Below, piece by piece: positions 35,363 through 44,214 of a DNA stretch of 51,213 nt. This stretch comes from Myroides marinus (lineage in GTDB: Bacteria > Bacteroidota > Bacteroidia > Flavobacteriales > Flavobacteriaceae), in contig NZ_FNYS01000024.1 in NCBI RefSeq assembly GCF_900109075.1, forward strand, positions 1-51,213, in the 5' to 3' direction. Made by a program: the position numbers and the translations under genes. Each line of letters begins with the position of its first letter. The first letter of the stretch is position 1. The notes beneath the pieces were generated by a model. It was given only the letters and a program-made list of their open reading frames with translations, made no database searches and was not told where the DNA came from.

Positions 35363-36010
35363 TTATAGTACTACTACTGCATCTTTTTCTGCTGTAATAT
35401 CAGATACATCGTATCCGCTAAAACTTTTTAAATATGTACGAATCGAAGTTCCATATCCATCTTGGAATCCGTTTGCACCATTACTGTTTAAGAATTTCTT
35501 TACTGATCCTGCTCCACCTAAGTGAGCTGCAGCTAAAATTCCTGATTCAGTAATTTGGATACCTCCGATACGTTTACCATCAAATTTTTCAATCTCTTTT
35601 CTCAAGATCCATTTATTCTTTGCAACTAAAGCATCGAAAGCTTTCTCTTGCATTAAAGGATCATGTAAGAAACTACTCGTGTCTGTTACACCTATTGAAC
35701 GTAGTGCTACTTTACCAAACTGGTATTTGCCCATATAACCGTATGAGTTAACTATTCTGTATAATCCATACGATTCGCGAACTGCCAATGCCTGTTTAAA
35801 ACCGACATAAGTCTTTCCGATAAATGGTATTGCTAATAACTCTCCTGACTCTTCCATAGCGATATCGCTGTTTGGAAACTCATAAGATAAGGGTCCTTCA
35901 GGGACTATTTTATACTCCTCTAAAAGCATAGTTTCATACTGTTTAAAACCTGAAACTACCCCTCCTGTTAATAGGACAACACCAATAAAAAAAGAACATT
36001 TTTTTCTCAT
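35363..36010 (-). CDS. Exported lysozyme-like / transglycosylase-fold protein
   Basis: 215 residues from the ATG at 36010. A longer frame from 36070 exists, but a perfect -7 box (TATCTTTG, 36064-36057) lies inside that extension, and the MRKK start followed by a hydrophobic core gives a proper signal or anchor sequence. The domain shows ALAVRESYGLYRIVNSYGYMGKYQF, which matches the catalytic Glu and the GxxGxYQF core of lysozyme/SLT-like enzymes, and an AAAHLGGAGSV motif typical of the same fold. It probably binds or cleaves peptidoglycan in the periplasm. Glu79 (in RESYG) is the likely acid. Monocistronic, own terminator. Confidence 0.75.
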   Translation of the reverse strand: MRKKCSFFIGVVLLTGGVVSGFKQYETMLLEEYKIVPEGPLSYEFPNSDIAMEESGELLAIPFIGKTYVGFKQALAVRESYGLYRIVNSYGYMGKYQFGKVALRSIGVTDTSSFLHDPLMQEKAFDALVAKNKWILRKEIEKFDGKRIGGIQITESGILAAAHLGGAGSVKKFLNSNGANGFQDGYGTSIRTYLKSFSGYDVSDITAEKDAVVVL

Positions 36011-36056
36011 TAAAACTAATTTCTCAAGCCCTGTCACCACTTGAAATTTCTGTTGA

Positions 36057-36064
36057 CAAAGATA
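36057..36064 (-). promoter_or_regulatory. Promoter -7 box deciding the start of the lysozyme-like gene
   Basis: TATCTTTG on the minus strand, 47 bases before the ATG at 36010. It excludes the upstream in-frame ATG at 36070, which would be outside the transcript. Confidence 0.5.
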
Positions 36065-36249
36065 CTTCATTTTTCAAAAACTCCTATTTTTTTAATGTCA
36101 CTTTTCAAACTTTAACAGCAAAAACACATGCAACTATTTAAAAGTCAGTTTATTAAAAATATTCAGATTAACAAAAATAAACTTGCTTAAAACATAAAAA
36201 AATCATAAATTAAAGGAGCCCACATCAGTAAATATCGCTTATGAACGAA

Positions 36250-36287
36250 AAAAGAGGTGTAATATTGCCTAATATTACACCTCTTTT
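36250..36287 (-). terminator. Terminator of the ABC-F gene
   Basis: Perfect 17-bp stem 36250-36266 with 36271-36287, loop of four, with U-run on the minus strand; 24 bases past the stop codon. Confidence 0.9.
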
Positions 36288-36310
36288 CATTTCTGTTAAA
36301 ATGGCATTTT

Positions 36311-38170
36311 TTATTCCTCCATTTTGGAAGAAAGTTCAAACCATTTCTCCTCTTTTTCTTCTAATTCTTGAAGTATTTTTTGAAGCTCATTTGCTTTTGT
36401 TTCTATCTTGTCATCTCCGACTTTTCCTTCAGAAAACAATGCTTCTATCTCTATTTTTTTTTGTTCAAGATTTGCGATTTCTCTTTCTACTTTTTGAAAC
36501 TCTTTTTGCTCTTGAAATGTTAAACCTTTTTTCACTTGGTTCTCTTTCCAATTCACCTTTTCTTTAGGAGCATCATCCTTCACAGGTTCGATACTATCTT
36601 CATATGTTCTAAAGTCAGAATAGTTCCCTGGGAAATCCTCTATTTCTCCCTCTCCTCTAAAGACGAATAAGTGATCTACGATTTTATCCATAAAGTATCT
36701 ATCGTGAGATACTACTACTAAACAACCAGGATAATCTAATAAGAAACTCTCTAATACATTAAGAGTAACAATATCTAAATCATTCGTAGGCTCATCCAGA
36801 ATCAAGAAATTAGGGTTCTGTATAAGTACAGTACATAAATAAAGACGTTTAAGCTCTCCTCCACTTAGTTTCTCTACATAATCATGTTGTTTCTTTCTAT
36901 CGAATAAGAAGCGCTCTAAAAGCTGCCCTGCAGATATAGATCTACCTTTAGCTAACGGAATGTATTCACCGAACTCCTTAATAACATCAATTACCTTCTG
37001 TTCTGGTTTAATATGAATACCTCCCTGAGTATAATATCCTATTTTAATAGTCTCTCCTACTACTACTTTTCCTGCATCAGGTTGTAGTCCTTGAGTTAGT
37101 ATGTTTAGGAATGTAGACTTACCACTACCATTCTTACCGATAATACCGATACGTTCCCCCTTATTAAAATTATAGCTAAAGTCATTTAAGATCGTTTTAT
37201 CTTTAAACTTCTTATGTAGCTTGTGAAGTTCTACTATCTTACTTCCCATGCGCTCCATATTAATCTCTAACTCTACTTGATGCTCACGTCTTCTACTATG
37301 CGCTTTCTCTTTAATAACATAGAAATCATCGATACGCGACTTAGACTTAGTCGTACGGGCTTTAGGTTGTCTTCTCATCCATGACAACTCCTTAACAAAT
37401 AAGTTCTGAGCCTTATCTATACTAGCATTCTCTATTGCTATACGCTCTTCTTTCTTTTCTAAGTAGTAAGAATAGTTTCCTTTATACTGATAAATCTTAC
37501 CATTATCTAGTTCTATAATCTCATTACACACACGTTCTAAGAAGAAACGGTCGTGCGTTACCATAAATAACGTAATATTCTCTTTAGCAAAGTAATTCTC
37601 TAACCATTCGATCATTTCTAGATCTAAGTGGTTAGTAGGCTCATCTAAAATCAATAAATCAGGTCTATTAATCAAGATAATAGCTAGCGCTAACCTTTTT
37701 TTCTGTCCTCCTGATAAAGTCTTTACTTTCAGCTTTAAGTCTTCTAATTTCAGTTTAAACAAAATCTGTTTATACTGCGTCTCAAAATCCCAAGCATTAT
37801 GAGCATCCATTTTTTCAAATGCTTTTTGATATGCCTCTACATCTTCTGGATTCTCTAAAGCCTTTTCGTATTCTTCTATAATTTTTAGTGTGTCATTATC
37901 AGAAGCGAAGATACTCTCCTCTACAGTCAACTCATCTTGCAACGCTGGCTCTTGAGATAAGAAAGCCATACGAATCCCCTTGCGCATTACTACTTGCCCA
38001 CTATCTGGGAAGTCCTCACCTGTTAAGATACGAAGTATAGTAGTCTTACCTGTTCCGTTCTTTGCTACGAAGGCAATCTTCTGATCTTTATTAATCCCAA
38101 ATGACAAGTCCTCGAACAAGGTTCTTGCTCCAAAGGACTTTGATATATTTTCAACCGATAAATAGTTCAC
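36311..38170 (-). CDS. ABC-F family ATPase, Uup-like
   Basis: A 619-residue soluble protein with two ABC ATPase domains and no membrane part. First domain: Walker A AKNGTGKTT near 36, LSGGQKKRLALA near 153, Walker B LLILDEPTNHLD near 175. Then the P-site tRNA-interaction linker (about 235-305, basic, WMRRQPKARTTKSKSR). Second domain: GKNGSGKST near 345, LSGGELKRLYLC near 445, FLILDEPTNDLD near 466. The end (530-619) is a coiled coil, which marks the Uup subgroup. ABC-F proteins act on the ribosome, relieving stalled states; Uup is also linked to transposon precise excision. Single gene. Confidence 0.88.
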   Translation of the reverse strand: MNYLSVENISKSFGARTLFEDLSFGINKDQKIAFVAKNGTGKTTILRILTGEDFPDSGQVVMRKGIRMAFLSQEPALQDELTVEESIFASDNDTLKIIEEYEKALENPEDVEAYQKAFEKMDAHNAWDFETQYKQILFKLKLEDLKLKVKTLSGGQKKRLALAIILINRPDLLILDEPTNHLDLEMIEWLENYFAKENITLFMVTHDRFFLERVCNEIIELDNGKIYQYKGNYSYYLEKKEERIAIENASIDKAQNLFVKELSWMRRQPKARTTKSKSRIDDFYVIKEKAHSRRREHQVELEINMERMGSKIVELHKLHKKFKDKTILNDFSYNFNKGERIGIIGKNGSGKSTFLNILTQGLQPDAGKVVVGETIKIGYYTQGGIHIKPEQKVIDVIKEFGEYIPLAKGRSISAGQLLERFLFDRKKQHDYVEKLSGGELKRLYLCTVLIQNPNFLILDEPTNDLDIVTLNVLESFLLDYPGCLVVVSHDRYFMDKIVDHLFVFRGEGEIEDFPGNYSDFRTYEDSIEPVKDDAPKEKVNWKENQVKKGLTFQEQKEFQKVEREIANLEQKKIEIEALFSEGKVGDDKIETKANELQKILQELEEKEEKWFELSSKMEE

Positions 38171-38186
38171 AATCTCTAATTTTTTA

Positions 38187-38226
38187 CAAAAATAGCCTTT
38201 TATTCTTGATAAGAAAAAAGGCTATT
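38187..38226 (-). terminator. Terminator of the MPP-kinase-regulator operon
   Basis: AATAGCCTTTT (38191-38201) with AAAAGGCTATT (38216-38226), extended inside by TTCTT/AAGAA with a one-base bulge; U-run on the minus strand. The same bases 38187-38194 read TATTTTTG on the minus strand, a possible -7 box for the ABC-F gene starting at 38170. Confidence 0.75.
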
Positions 38227-38240
38227 AATTACACTTTATT

Positions 38241-39365
38241 TTATTGTACTCCTTGTACTCTAATGACGATATATTCTGACACTGTCCCTATGCGATATCT
38301 ACCACCCCATATACCTACACCTGAACTAACATAGATATGAGTATTCTCTTTCTTTAAATATCCATGCGAATTCTCAAATAGTCTATCCGTAATCCACGAT
38401 ATAGGCCACATCTGACCTCTATGCGTATGCCCAGAACACTGTAAGTCTATCTTATTATTCACAGCCTGTTCTAAAGCATAAGGTTGGTGATCTAATAAAA
38501 TACTAACCTTATTATCATCCAAAGGCATCATCAACTCTGATAACTCTTTTCGGTGTCTATTAGTCTTATCATCTCTACCGATAATATTAATATTCAGCTC
38601 ATCTATAGACATTACCTCATCTCTCAACACCTTAATGCCTGACTCTTTTAAGAACTTCATACTTCCTTCTGTCCCAGCTAAATACTCGTGATTACCTAAG
38701 CATGCATAGGTACCATATTTACTATTAAACTGTTTTAGTACCTCATCTAATTTATAATATTGTAATGGTATAAGGCTTACATCTATCACATCACCTGCTA
38801 TTAATACAGCATCTGCCTGTTCATCATTAACACACTTGACCCATCTATTCAATTCTTTATGCTCTATAGCATACCCCAAATGCATATCGGTAAGTAAAAC
38901 AAAACGAAGCTCTTTTGGCAATTTCTTATCCACCTTAATTACGATCTCTCTTCTCTTCTTCTTTAAATAGGTAAAATGACCTATAAACGCGATAGCTAAA
39001 GTGATCAGTATTAACAGAGACCCTCTAGCAGAAGAATGGTGATTATAGATAAATAAGTCCGACTTTACAGTCAATGTATTAATCAACCATCCTATATCAA
39101 ATAATAAGCATAACATAAAAGCATATATACTCAGCATTAACCATCCTGTACCAATCTTATATAAATACGAGGCAATATATACTGGCAATCGCTTACCTAC
39201 ACCATAAAATATAATCACACTTAAAGACATTAACGTCATCATCCCTCCGAAAAACACCTTCACACTATAATCACTGTCTCTGACTAAAGCACTATAGTTA
39301 TAAAACACATAGGCATTAGCTAACATATACAGAATAAAGATTCCTAAAAATAGATATCTCTTCAT
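38241..39365 (-). CDS. Membrane-anchored metallophosphoesterase (YkuE/YaeI type)
   Basis: A 374-residue protein with four to five hydrophobic segments in the first 130 residues and a calcineurin-like metallophosphoesterase domain after about 153. The metal-site motifs are in order: LTDMHLG (Asp160, His162), AGDVID (Asp192), LGNHEY (Asn225, His226), ILLDHQPY near 290 and CSGHTHRGQMWP near 315. Relatives are lipid-A or UDP-sugar phosphatases and YkuE-like membrane enzymes. The active domain faces either side of the membrane; the topology cannot be settled by eye. Its start codon abuts the stop of the sensor kinase gene, so it is made with the two-component pair and may be its effector or accessory. 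Confidence 0.82.
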   Translation of the reverse strand: MKRYLFLGIFILYMLANAYVFYNYSALVRDSDYSVKVFFGGMMTLMSLSVIIFYGVGKRLPVYIASYLYKIGTGWLMLSIYAFMLCLLFDIGWLINTLTVKSDLFIYNHHSSARGSLLILITLAIAFIGHFTYLKKKRREIVIKVDKKLPKELRFVLLTDMHLGYAIEHKELNRWVKCVNDEQADAVLIAGDVIDVSLIPLQYYKLDEVLKQFNSKYGTYACLGNHEYLAGTEGSMKFLKESGIKVLRDEVMSIDELNINIIGRDDKTNRHRKELSELMMPLDDNKVSILLDHQPYALEQAVNNKIDLQCSGHTHRGQMWPISWITDRLFENSHGYLKKENTHIYVSSGVGIWGGRYRIGTVSEYIVIRVQGVQ

Positions 39366-42323
39366 TTACTTAAACACATTTCTTAATATTAATCGCACTG
39401 TTGTCCCTTTAGTATGATGATCTATTATTAAATCTTCATCTAAATATTGCTGTAACAGAGACATTCTTTCTTTCACTATTGAGAGCCCTTTTGACTCATG
39501 TTTTTTCTCTCTAATAGACATTTCACCAATTCCATTATCGGTTATTTCGATCACTAGACTATTATCTGACAGTCGTTCTGTAGCAATGACTAATAATGGG
39601 TGCTCTATAGAACTAGGAAAAGCATGTACTAAAGCATTCTCTACGAAAGGTTGTAGAAGTAATGGAGGTATATTAACAGCTGCCAAATCTACATTACCCT
39701 TCTCTATTTTAAAAGTCACACGTCCATCTAGACGCATATTTTCTATATCTACATAAATCTTAAGATACTCACATTCTTCTTTTAACGTGATGCGTTCTTT
39801 AGTAGACATCTCTAGCGTAGTTCTAATAAGTTTAGCGAAACGCTCTAGATAGAATAAAGCATCATCTACTTCCTCCTTAATAATATAATATTGTATAGAA
39901 CTAAGTACATTAAAGATAAAGTGAGAGTTCATCTGACTACGTACAAACTGTAACTGCACTTCAGCCAAGCGCTTCTCATATTCTAACTTCTTATTCTCCA
40001 TACGCTGCAACTTTCTAAGTTGTCTAACACGTATAACATAGATAATATAAAAGCTAGCAGCTAATAACCCTATACATAATACGATAAACCATGTCTTGGC
40101 ATAAAATGGTTTCTCTATCTCTAAGAACAGCAGTGGATATATTAATTCATTACCACTGTCATAATCCATAATCTTAATATCTATTGGATATACACCTGGC
40201 TCTAAGTAGTGAAGTTCCAGTTTATTCTCCTTCACATTCATCCACGTCTCACCGAGCTTAAGGCGATATTGAAAGTTTAGTTTATCTGGAAATTTGGTAC
40301 CTAATACCTCAAAGCCAATTTGTAAGTTATTCTCCTTGCTCTTTAAGTGTAGTTCTCTAATATTGTGATATATCTCTCCTTTTTTATCTAACTCCTGTCC
40401 ATTAACCTCTATTTGAGAGATATTGACCTGGTATTGTACTACTCTTTGTTTAAAATAAGTAATATCTAAAATATGAAGTCCCTCTGAAGTACCGATATAC
40501 ATCAAATTATCCTTTACAGTACTAGACAAGATCTCTCCTCTACCGAACCCCTGCTCTTTATTAAAATAAAACTTATTATTCTTATCTATAACAGTAAGTC
40601 CTTTGCTCGTACCGATAAACAATTTGCCATCTACATACTTCAGTAGTGTAATATTAGTACCTTCAATATCTTTATTAGAGATAAAGTCTTTCACTGTATA
40701 CTTACCACTTTTAACCTCTAACAAATAGATATCATTAAAGTCAGTGGATACATATAATGTATTCTTATCACCATTAGTAATCTTCTTTATCCTATGCTCT
40801 GCAAAAAGATTCTTAGCAGCAAGAGAAGTAAACTCTTTGTTGTCTAATACATATAGACCATCCAAAGCTCCAGCGAAATACATCTTATCATCAACGTAAG
40901 TAATATCTACAACATCCCTGGGAATATCTTCACTATCTACTCTAAAATAGTAGCGATAATCCATATTAGCCAAATCGTTATAAATACGTACTCCTCCATA
41001 AGGATTAGTCTCTATAAAGCGATTTTTATAAAACCCAAATCGATAAGTATGTATAGAATGATATGACAATAAATAACCATTATAGGCTATCTGAAACACT
41101 CCAACATTACTACTCACCCACATTGAATTCCCATAAGGAACAGCAGAATAAAACACAATTCTATTCGCAGGTGTCGTATAATCTATTTCATAGAAGTGGT
41201 TAGCTTTAGTCGTATAATCAGCATATTTTTTATACTGTTGCTCCTGAAAGTATTTAAACCTTTGAAGAGGCATCGTTAATAGCTCTTTATCTTTATCCTG
41301 AATAGACAACCCTTTACTGCTAAATACGAATATTCTATCATTTAGCCCCTTAACCACAGAAACACTCCCATACGAAGAATCAAAACTCAAAGGAGAAAAT
41401 AAGTCTACCTGAAACACTCCTTCTGACTTAGTTCCTAAATATAAAAAGTCATTTCTCTCATCGTAACTAATCGAATAGTAATCTGTCTTTTTAGTTCCTA
41501 AATACTCTGTGATATTGTTTAACGAAACTCCATCCCATCTATAGATATGCCCATTATTCTCATCTACACTACCACTTACTACATACAGTTGATTATTAGC
41601 CCTCTTAATATCCTTAACTGCAGGTATATTATAATGCTTTACAACTTTATTTGTAGCAATATCCTTTATAATCAATCCGTCTTGACAGCCATAAAATACT
41701 AAGCCATCTAAATTAATAGCCGCAAATACACGTCCTACCTTTTCTATAAACTCTAGTTTATCCCCTACTATCTTAAAGATACCATCATTAATAGTAGCTA
41801 CATACACCTCTCCTTTATACTCAAAGAAATCACTAACTTCAAAAGGGTTATTTTTACTTGACTTAAACGTAGGGTTCTTGACAGATAAATCTTTTTTAGA
41901 GATAATAGACACCCCATCTGAAGTCGCTACATAGATAGCTCCCTCATGATCGAATAGTCTTCGTATTCTATTAGAGATTAAACCTTGCTGTGTACTGATA
42001 ACACGCACCTCTCCCTTCGCTCTATACAAAATCCCCTGACCATAACTACCTACCCAGATTGTCTTTTGATCATCCTCGATAATATCAGTGATATTGGTAT
42101 ATCTATATCTAGCAGCATCTTCATTAGGTTTTACTACACCTTGTATTTTTTGAGCTAACCCAGAGCGAGACCCTATCCATAACACCCCTTTAGAGTCTAC
42201 ACATAATGCGCGCACATCATTAGCCATTAGCCCGTTCTCTATAGTATATTGTTTAGTGACAACTCCTTGTCCAAATACTACAGAAACACACAGCCATAAA
42301 AATACAGTTAGTAAATACCTCAT
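39366..42323 (-). CDS. Propeller sensor histidine kinase (LytS-type, two-component)
   Basis: A 985-residue membrane sensor. Signal peptide 1-18; a beta-propeller of two-component-regulator type fills about 20-640 (repeated G-L-x-x-x-x-V-x-x-x-x-x-x-G-x-x-W-I-G-S units); a Y_Y_Y-like sandwich (about 640-735, QYRLKLGETWMNV); a membrane helix at 745-764; a coiled coil; and a LytS-type kinase domain with the phosphorylated His801 in HFIFNVLSSIQ, N-box PPLLLQPFVENALVHAF and G-box ITDNGIGE. The periplasmic part likely binds a sugar or cell-wall product. It overlaps the regulator gene upstream by four bases and abuts the phosphoesterase gene. Confidence 0.88.
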   Translation of the reverse strand: MRYLLTVFLWLCVSVVFGQGVVTKQYTIENGLMANDVRALCVDSKGVLWIGSRSGLAQKIQGVVKPNEDAARYRYTNITDIIEDDQKTIWVGSYGQGILYRAKGEVRVISTQQGLISNRIRRLFDHEGAIYVATSDGVSIISKKDLSVKNPTFKSSKNNPFEVSDFFEYKGEVYVATINDGIFKIVGDKLEFIEKVGRVFAAINLDGLVFYGCQDGLIIKDIATNKVVKHYNIPAVKDIKRANNQLYVVSGSVDENNGHIYRWDGVSLNNITEYLGTKKTDYYSISYDERNDFLYLGTKSEGVFQVDLFSPLSFDSSYGSVSVVKGLNDRIFVFSSKGLSIQDKDKELLTMPLQRFKYFQEQQYKKYADYTTKANHFYEIDYTTPANRIVFYSAVPYGNSMWVSSNVGVFQIAYNGYLLSYHSIHTYRFGFYKNRFIETNPYGGVRIYNDLANMDYRYYFRVDSEDIPRDVVDITYVDDKMYFAGALDGLYVLDNKEFTSLAAKNLFAEHRIKKITNGDKNTLYVSTDFNDIYLLEVKSGKYTVKDFISNKDIEGTNITLLKYVDGKLFIGTSKGLTVIDKNNKFYFNKEQGFGRGEILSSTVKDNLMYIGTSEGLHILDITYFKQRVVQYQVNISQIEVNGQELDKKGEIYHNIRELHLKSKENNLQIGFEVLGTKFPDKLNFQYRLKLGETWMNVKENKLELHYLEPGVYPIDIKIMDYDSGNELIYPLLFLEIEKPFYAKTWFIVLCIGLLAASFYIIYVIRVRQLRKLQRMENKKLEYEKRLAEVQLQFVRSQMNSHFIFNVLSSIQYYIIKEEVDDALFYLERFAKLIRTTLEMSTKERITLKEECEYLKIYVDIENMRLDGRVTFKIEKGNVDLAAVNIPPLLLQPFVENALVHAFPSSIEHPLLVIATERLSDNSLVIEITDNGIGEMSIREKKHESKGLSIVKERMSLLQQYLDEDLIIDHHTKGTTVRLILRNVFK

Positions 42324-43045
42324 AGATTAAGATTATTGAGGTCTTTCATCACAGACGCAGCAACTGTTATAACATTATCAGTTTCTTCATTGTTCACCGT
42401 GATGATCTCTTTAAAATGGATTATATTCGTCTCCTTATCGATATAATCAATATAATCTACGTTGACTAAATAAGAGCGATTAACACGTATAAAGTTCTTG
42501 TGCTTAATCTTATCTTCTACATTCTTAAGCGTCTTAGATATTAAGTATTTTTGATCTTTTAAGTAGATCTCACAGTAGTTATCAGCAGCCTTACAGTACA
42601 CAATATCATCTACGCGCACCATATATCTCTTCTGATTATTCTTAATTACTTTATAGAAGTATTGATACCCTTCTAATTCCTTATACTTGTCAAATACATT
42701 TTGTACATCCTGTATCCCTATCGGTTTAAGCAGATACTTCAAACAGTCATATTTATTAATAGCTTCTATAGCATACTGATCATACGCAGTAGTAAATACT
42801 ACCTCAAAGGTATTCTTATCCACATAATTAAACAGCTCAAAACCATCCTCTTCTGGCATGTGTATATCTAAAAACACAATGTCTGGAAGAAATGCTTGTA
42901 CCTGCTTAACAGCCTCTTGTACAGAAGCCGCAGTATGAACGATAATACGATCTTGATAATTAACTTTTTTCTCAATAATAGTTTTTAATACTTCAGCCAC
43001 TTTTGGCTCATCATCTACTACTAAGACTACTAATTCATTTAACAT
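42320..43045 (-). CDS. LytTR-family response regulator
   Basis: A 241-residue regulator: receiver domain 1-120 with the acidic pair Asp11/Asp12, phosphate-accepting Asp60 in FLDIHMPEEDG, Thr85/86 and Lys107; LytTR DNA-binding domain about 140-240 (RYMVRVDDIVYCKAADNYCE, then the HKNFIRVNRSYLVNVDYID strand). It is phosphorylated by the sensor kinase encoded next and overlapping by ATGA. LytTR proteins bind paired 9-bp direct repeats; none was recognised with the classic spacing in its own upstream region. First gene of the operon; -7 box at 43085-43092. Confidence 0.9.
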   Translation of the reverse strand: MLNELVVLVVDDEPKVAEVLKTIIEKKVNYQDRIIVHTAASVQEAVKQVQAFLPDIVFLDIHMPEEDGFELFNYVDKNTFEVVFTTAYDQYAIEAINKYDCLKYLLKPIGIQDVQNVFDKYKELEGYQYFYKVIKNNQKRYMVRVDDIVYCKAADNYCEIYLKDQKYLISKTLKNVEDKIKHKNFIRVNRSYLVNVDYIDYIDKETNIIHFKEIITVNNEETDNVITVAASVMKDLNNLNL

Positions 43046-43084
43046 GTTAATAAGGTATTTAAATCTACAGTATGGTGGTTAACG

Positions 43085-43092
43085 CAAAAATA
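43085..43092 (-). promoter_or_regulatory. Candidate promoter -7 box for the two-component operon
   Basis: TATTTTTG on the minus strand, 40 bases before the start at 43045. No clear TTG at -33. Confidence 0.4.
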
Positions 43093-43223
43093 AACAATAC
43101 ATCCCTATTTTTAACACTTCACTGATATAAATAGACAATATTATTCTCCTTGTAATTCCTGTGCTTTTTTTAAGTATAATCAATGTTTAATGAGCATATA
43201 TGTAATCACATTTATTACCTTAA

Positions 43224-43656
43224 ATTATACTTTGAGTGACACAGATAATAATCCGTCTCTACTTTATACTCCACCTCTTCATTATTACTCCTGCTCTGCG
43301 AAGTCTCCTAACTTCGTAGCAATTAAACAATCACACACAGTGTAACCACAATAGTACGGGCGAATTACTATTCGCCCCCACAATACATAGAAACAGTCTA
43401 TACACATTATACTTTGAGTGACACAGATAATAATCCGTCTCTACATTATACTCCACCTCTTCATTATTACTCCTGCTCTGCGAAGTCTCCTGACTTCGTA
43501 GCAATTAAACAATCACACACAGTGTAACCACAATAGTACGGGCGAATTACTATTCGCCCCCACAATACATAGAAACAGTTTAAACACATTATACTTTGGG
43601 TGACACGGATAATAATCCGTCTCTACATTATACTCCACCTCTTCATCACTACTTCT
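43224..43656. repeat. Tandem 182-bp repeats (two full and one partial unit)
   Basis: Unit 1 is 43224-43405, unit 2 43406-43587, unit 3 starts at 43588 and decays after about 43646. Period is exactly 182. Units differ by only a few substitutions. Each full unit holds a hairpin CTGCGAAGT/ACTTCGTAG (43296-43319) and a perfect 8-bp hairpin GGGCGAAT/ATTCGCCC with loop TACT (43358-43377 and 43540-43559). A third, ACGGAT/ATCCGT, is perfect only in unit 3. GC content is above its surroundings. No open frame. Confidence 0.9.
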
Positions 43657-44134
43657 CAAAAAACTGATATCACTTTTTTGTTTTTCGCCTACTATATAGA
43701 CTTTTAGGACATAAATAAGTCACATTTTTAAGTATTTTTTTCTTTTTGAGACTAAAACTGAGGTAATTCACCTAAAAATAAAAAAACTTACAGTAACTTT
43801 TTTTATTCACAAAAAAGTCAAACAATTAATATACAACAACTTAAATAAAAAATATATAAATACCTTTTATTAAGTATCCCCTATAAGGCCAGTAAATACA
43901 AGCCCTCAATCATACTCCTTGGACAATTCATGGACAATAACAAGAGAATAGTGGGCAAAAGAGGCCATTTGTCCAAGAATGCTCCAACTATTCTCTACTT
44001 ATTCTCCAATCCTCTAGGTTTAGAACGCTCTTCACATGACAATTGGTTTCTTATAAAATTTAATCCTTTCCATTCCCTTTATGTCTCAAGTAATAATTAA
44101 AGTGTATCAAAACATTCTATCTCTATACCAAACA
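43657..44134. other. Gene-free stretch with repeat block
   Basis: No gene seen. Holds the 11-bp-pitch repeat block at 43919-44006; otherwise AT-rich with long T and A runs around 43730-43870. Confidence 0.5.
43919..44006. repeat. Block of direct-repeat pairs with 11-bp pitch (copy 2)
   Basis: TGGACAA at 43920 and 43931 (11 apart) and TATTCTC at 43989 and 44000 (11 apart). Between the pairs lie one inverted copy of each: AGAGAATAGT at 43943-43952, exact complement of 43987-43996, and TTGTCCAA at 43969-43976, exact complement of 43919-43926. The two inverted pairs cross (order A, B', A', B), as in a pseudoknot. Same architecture as 17960-18047. Confidence 0.55.
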
Positions 44135-44176
44135 AAAACAGCCAGCTAATACCTGGTTGTATTAGCTGGCTGTTTT
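44135..44176 (-). terminator. Strong terminator of the peptide-binding lipoprotein gene
   Basis: Perfect 18-bp stem 44135-44152 with 44159-44176, loop CTGGTT, U-rich tail on the minus strand; about 40 bases past the stop codon. Confidence 0.9.
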
Positions 44177-44214
44177 GTTTCCTGATTAATAGGATATCTT
44201 AGTATAGATATTTG

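Noticed and set aside
36241..36567. 108-codon rightward open frame
   Set aside because: It is antisense to the C-terminal coiled coil of the ABC-F gene and starts within that gene's terminator; product is a Phe/Leu-rich shadow.
43224..43656. CRISPR array
   Set aside because: Units are 182 bp, contiguous and nearly identical throughout; there are no short repeats with variable spacers and no cas genes.
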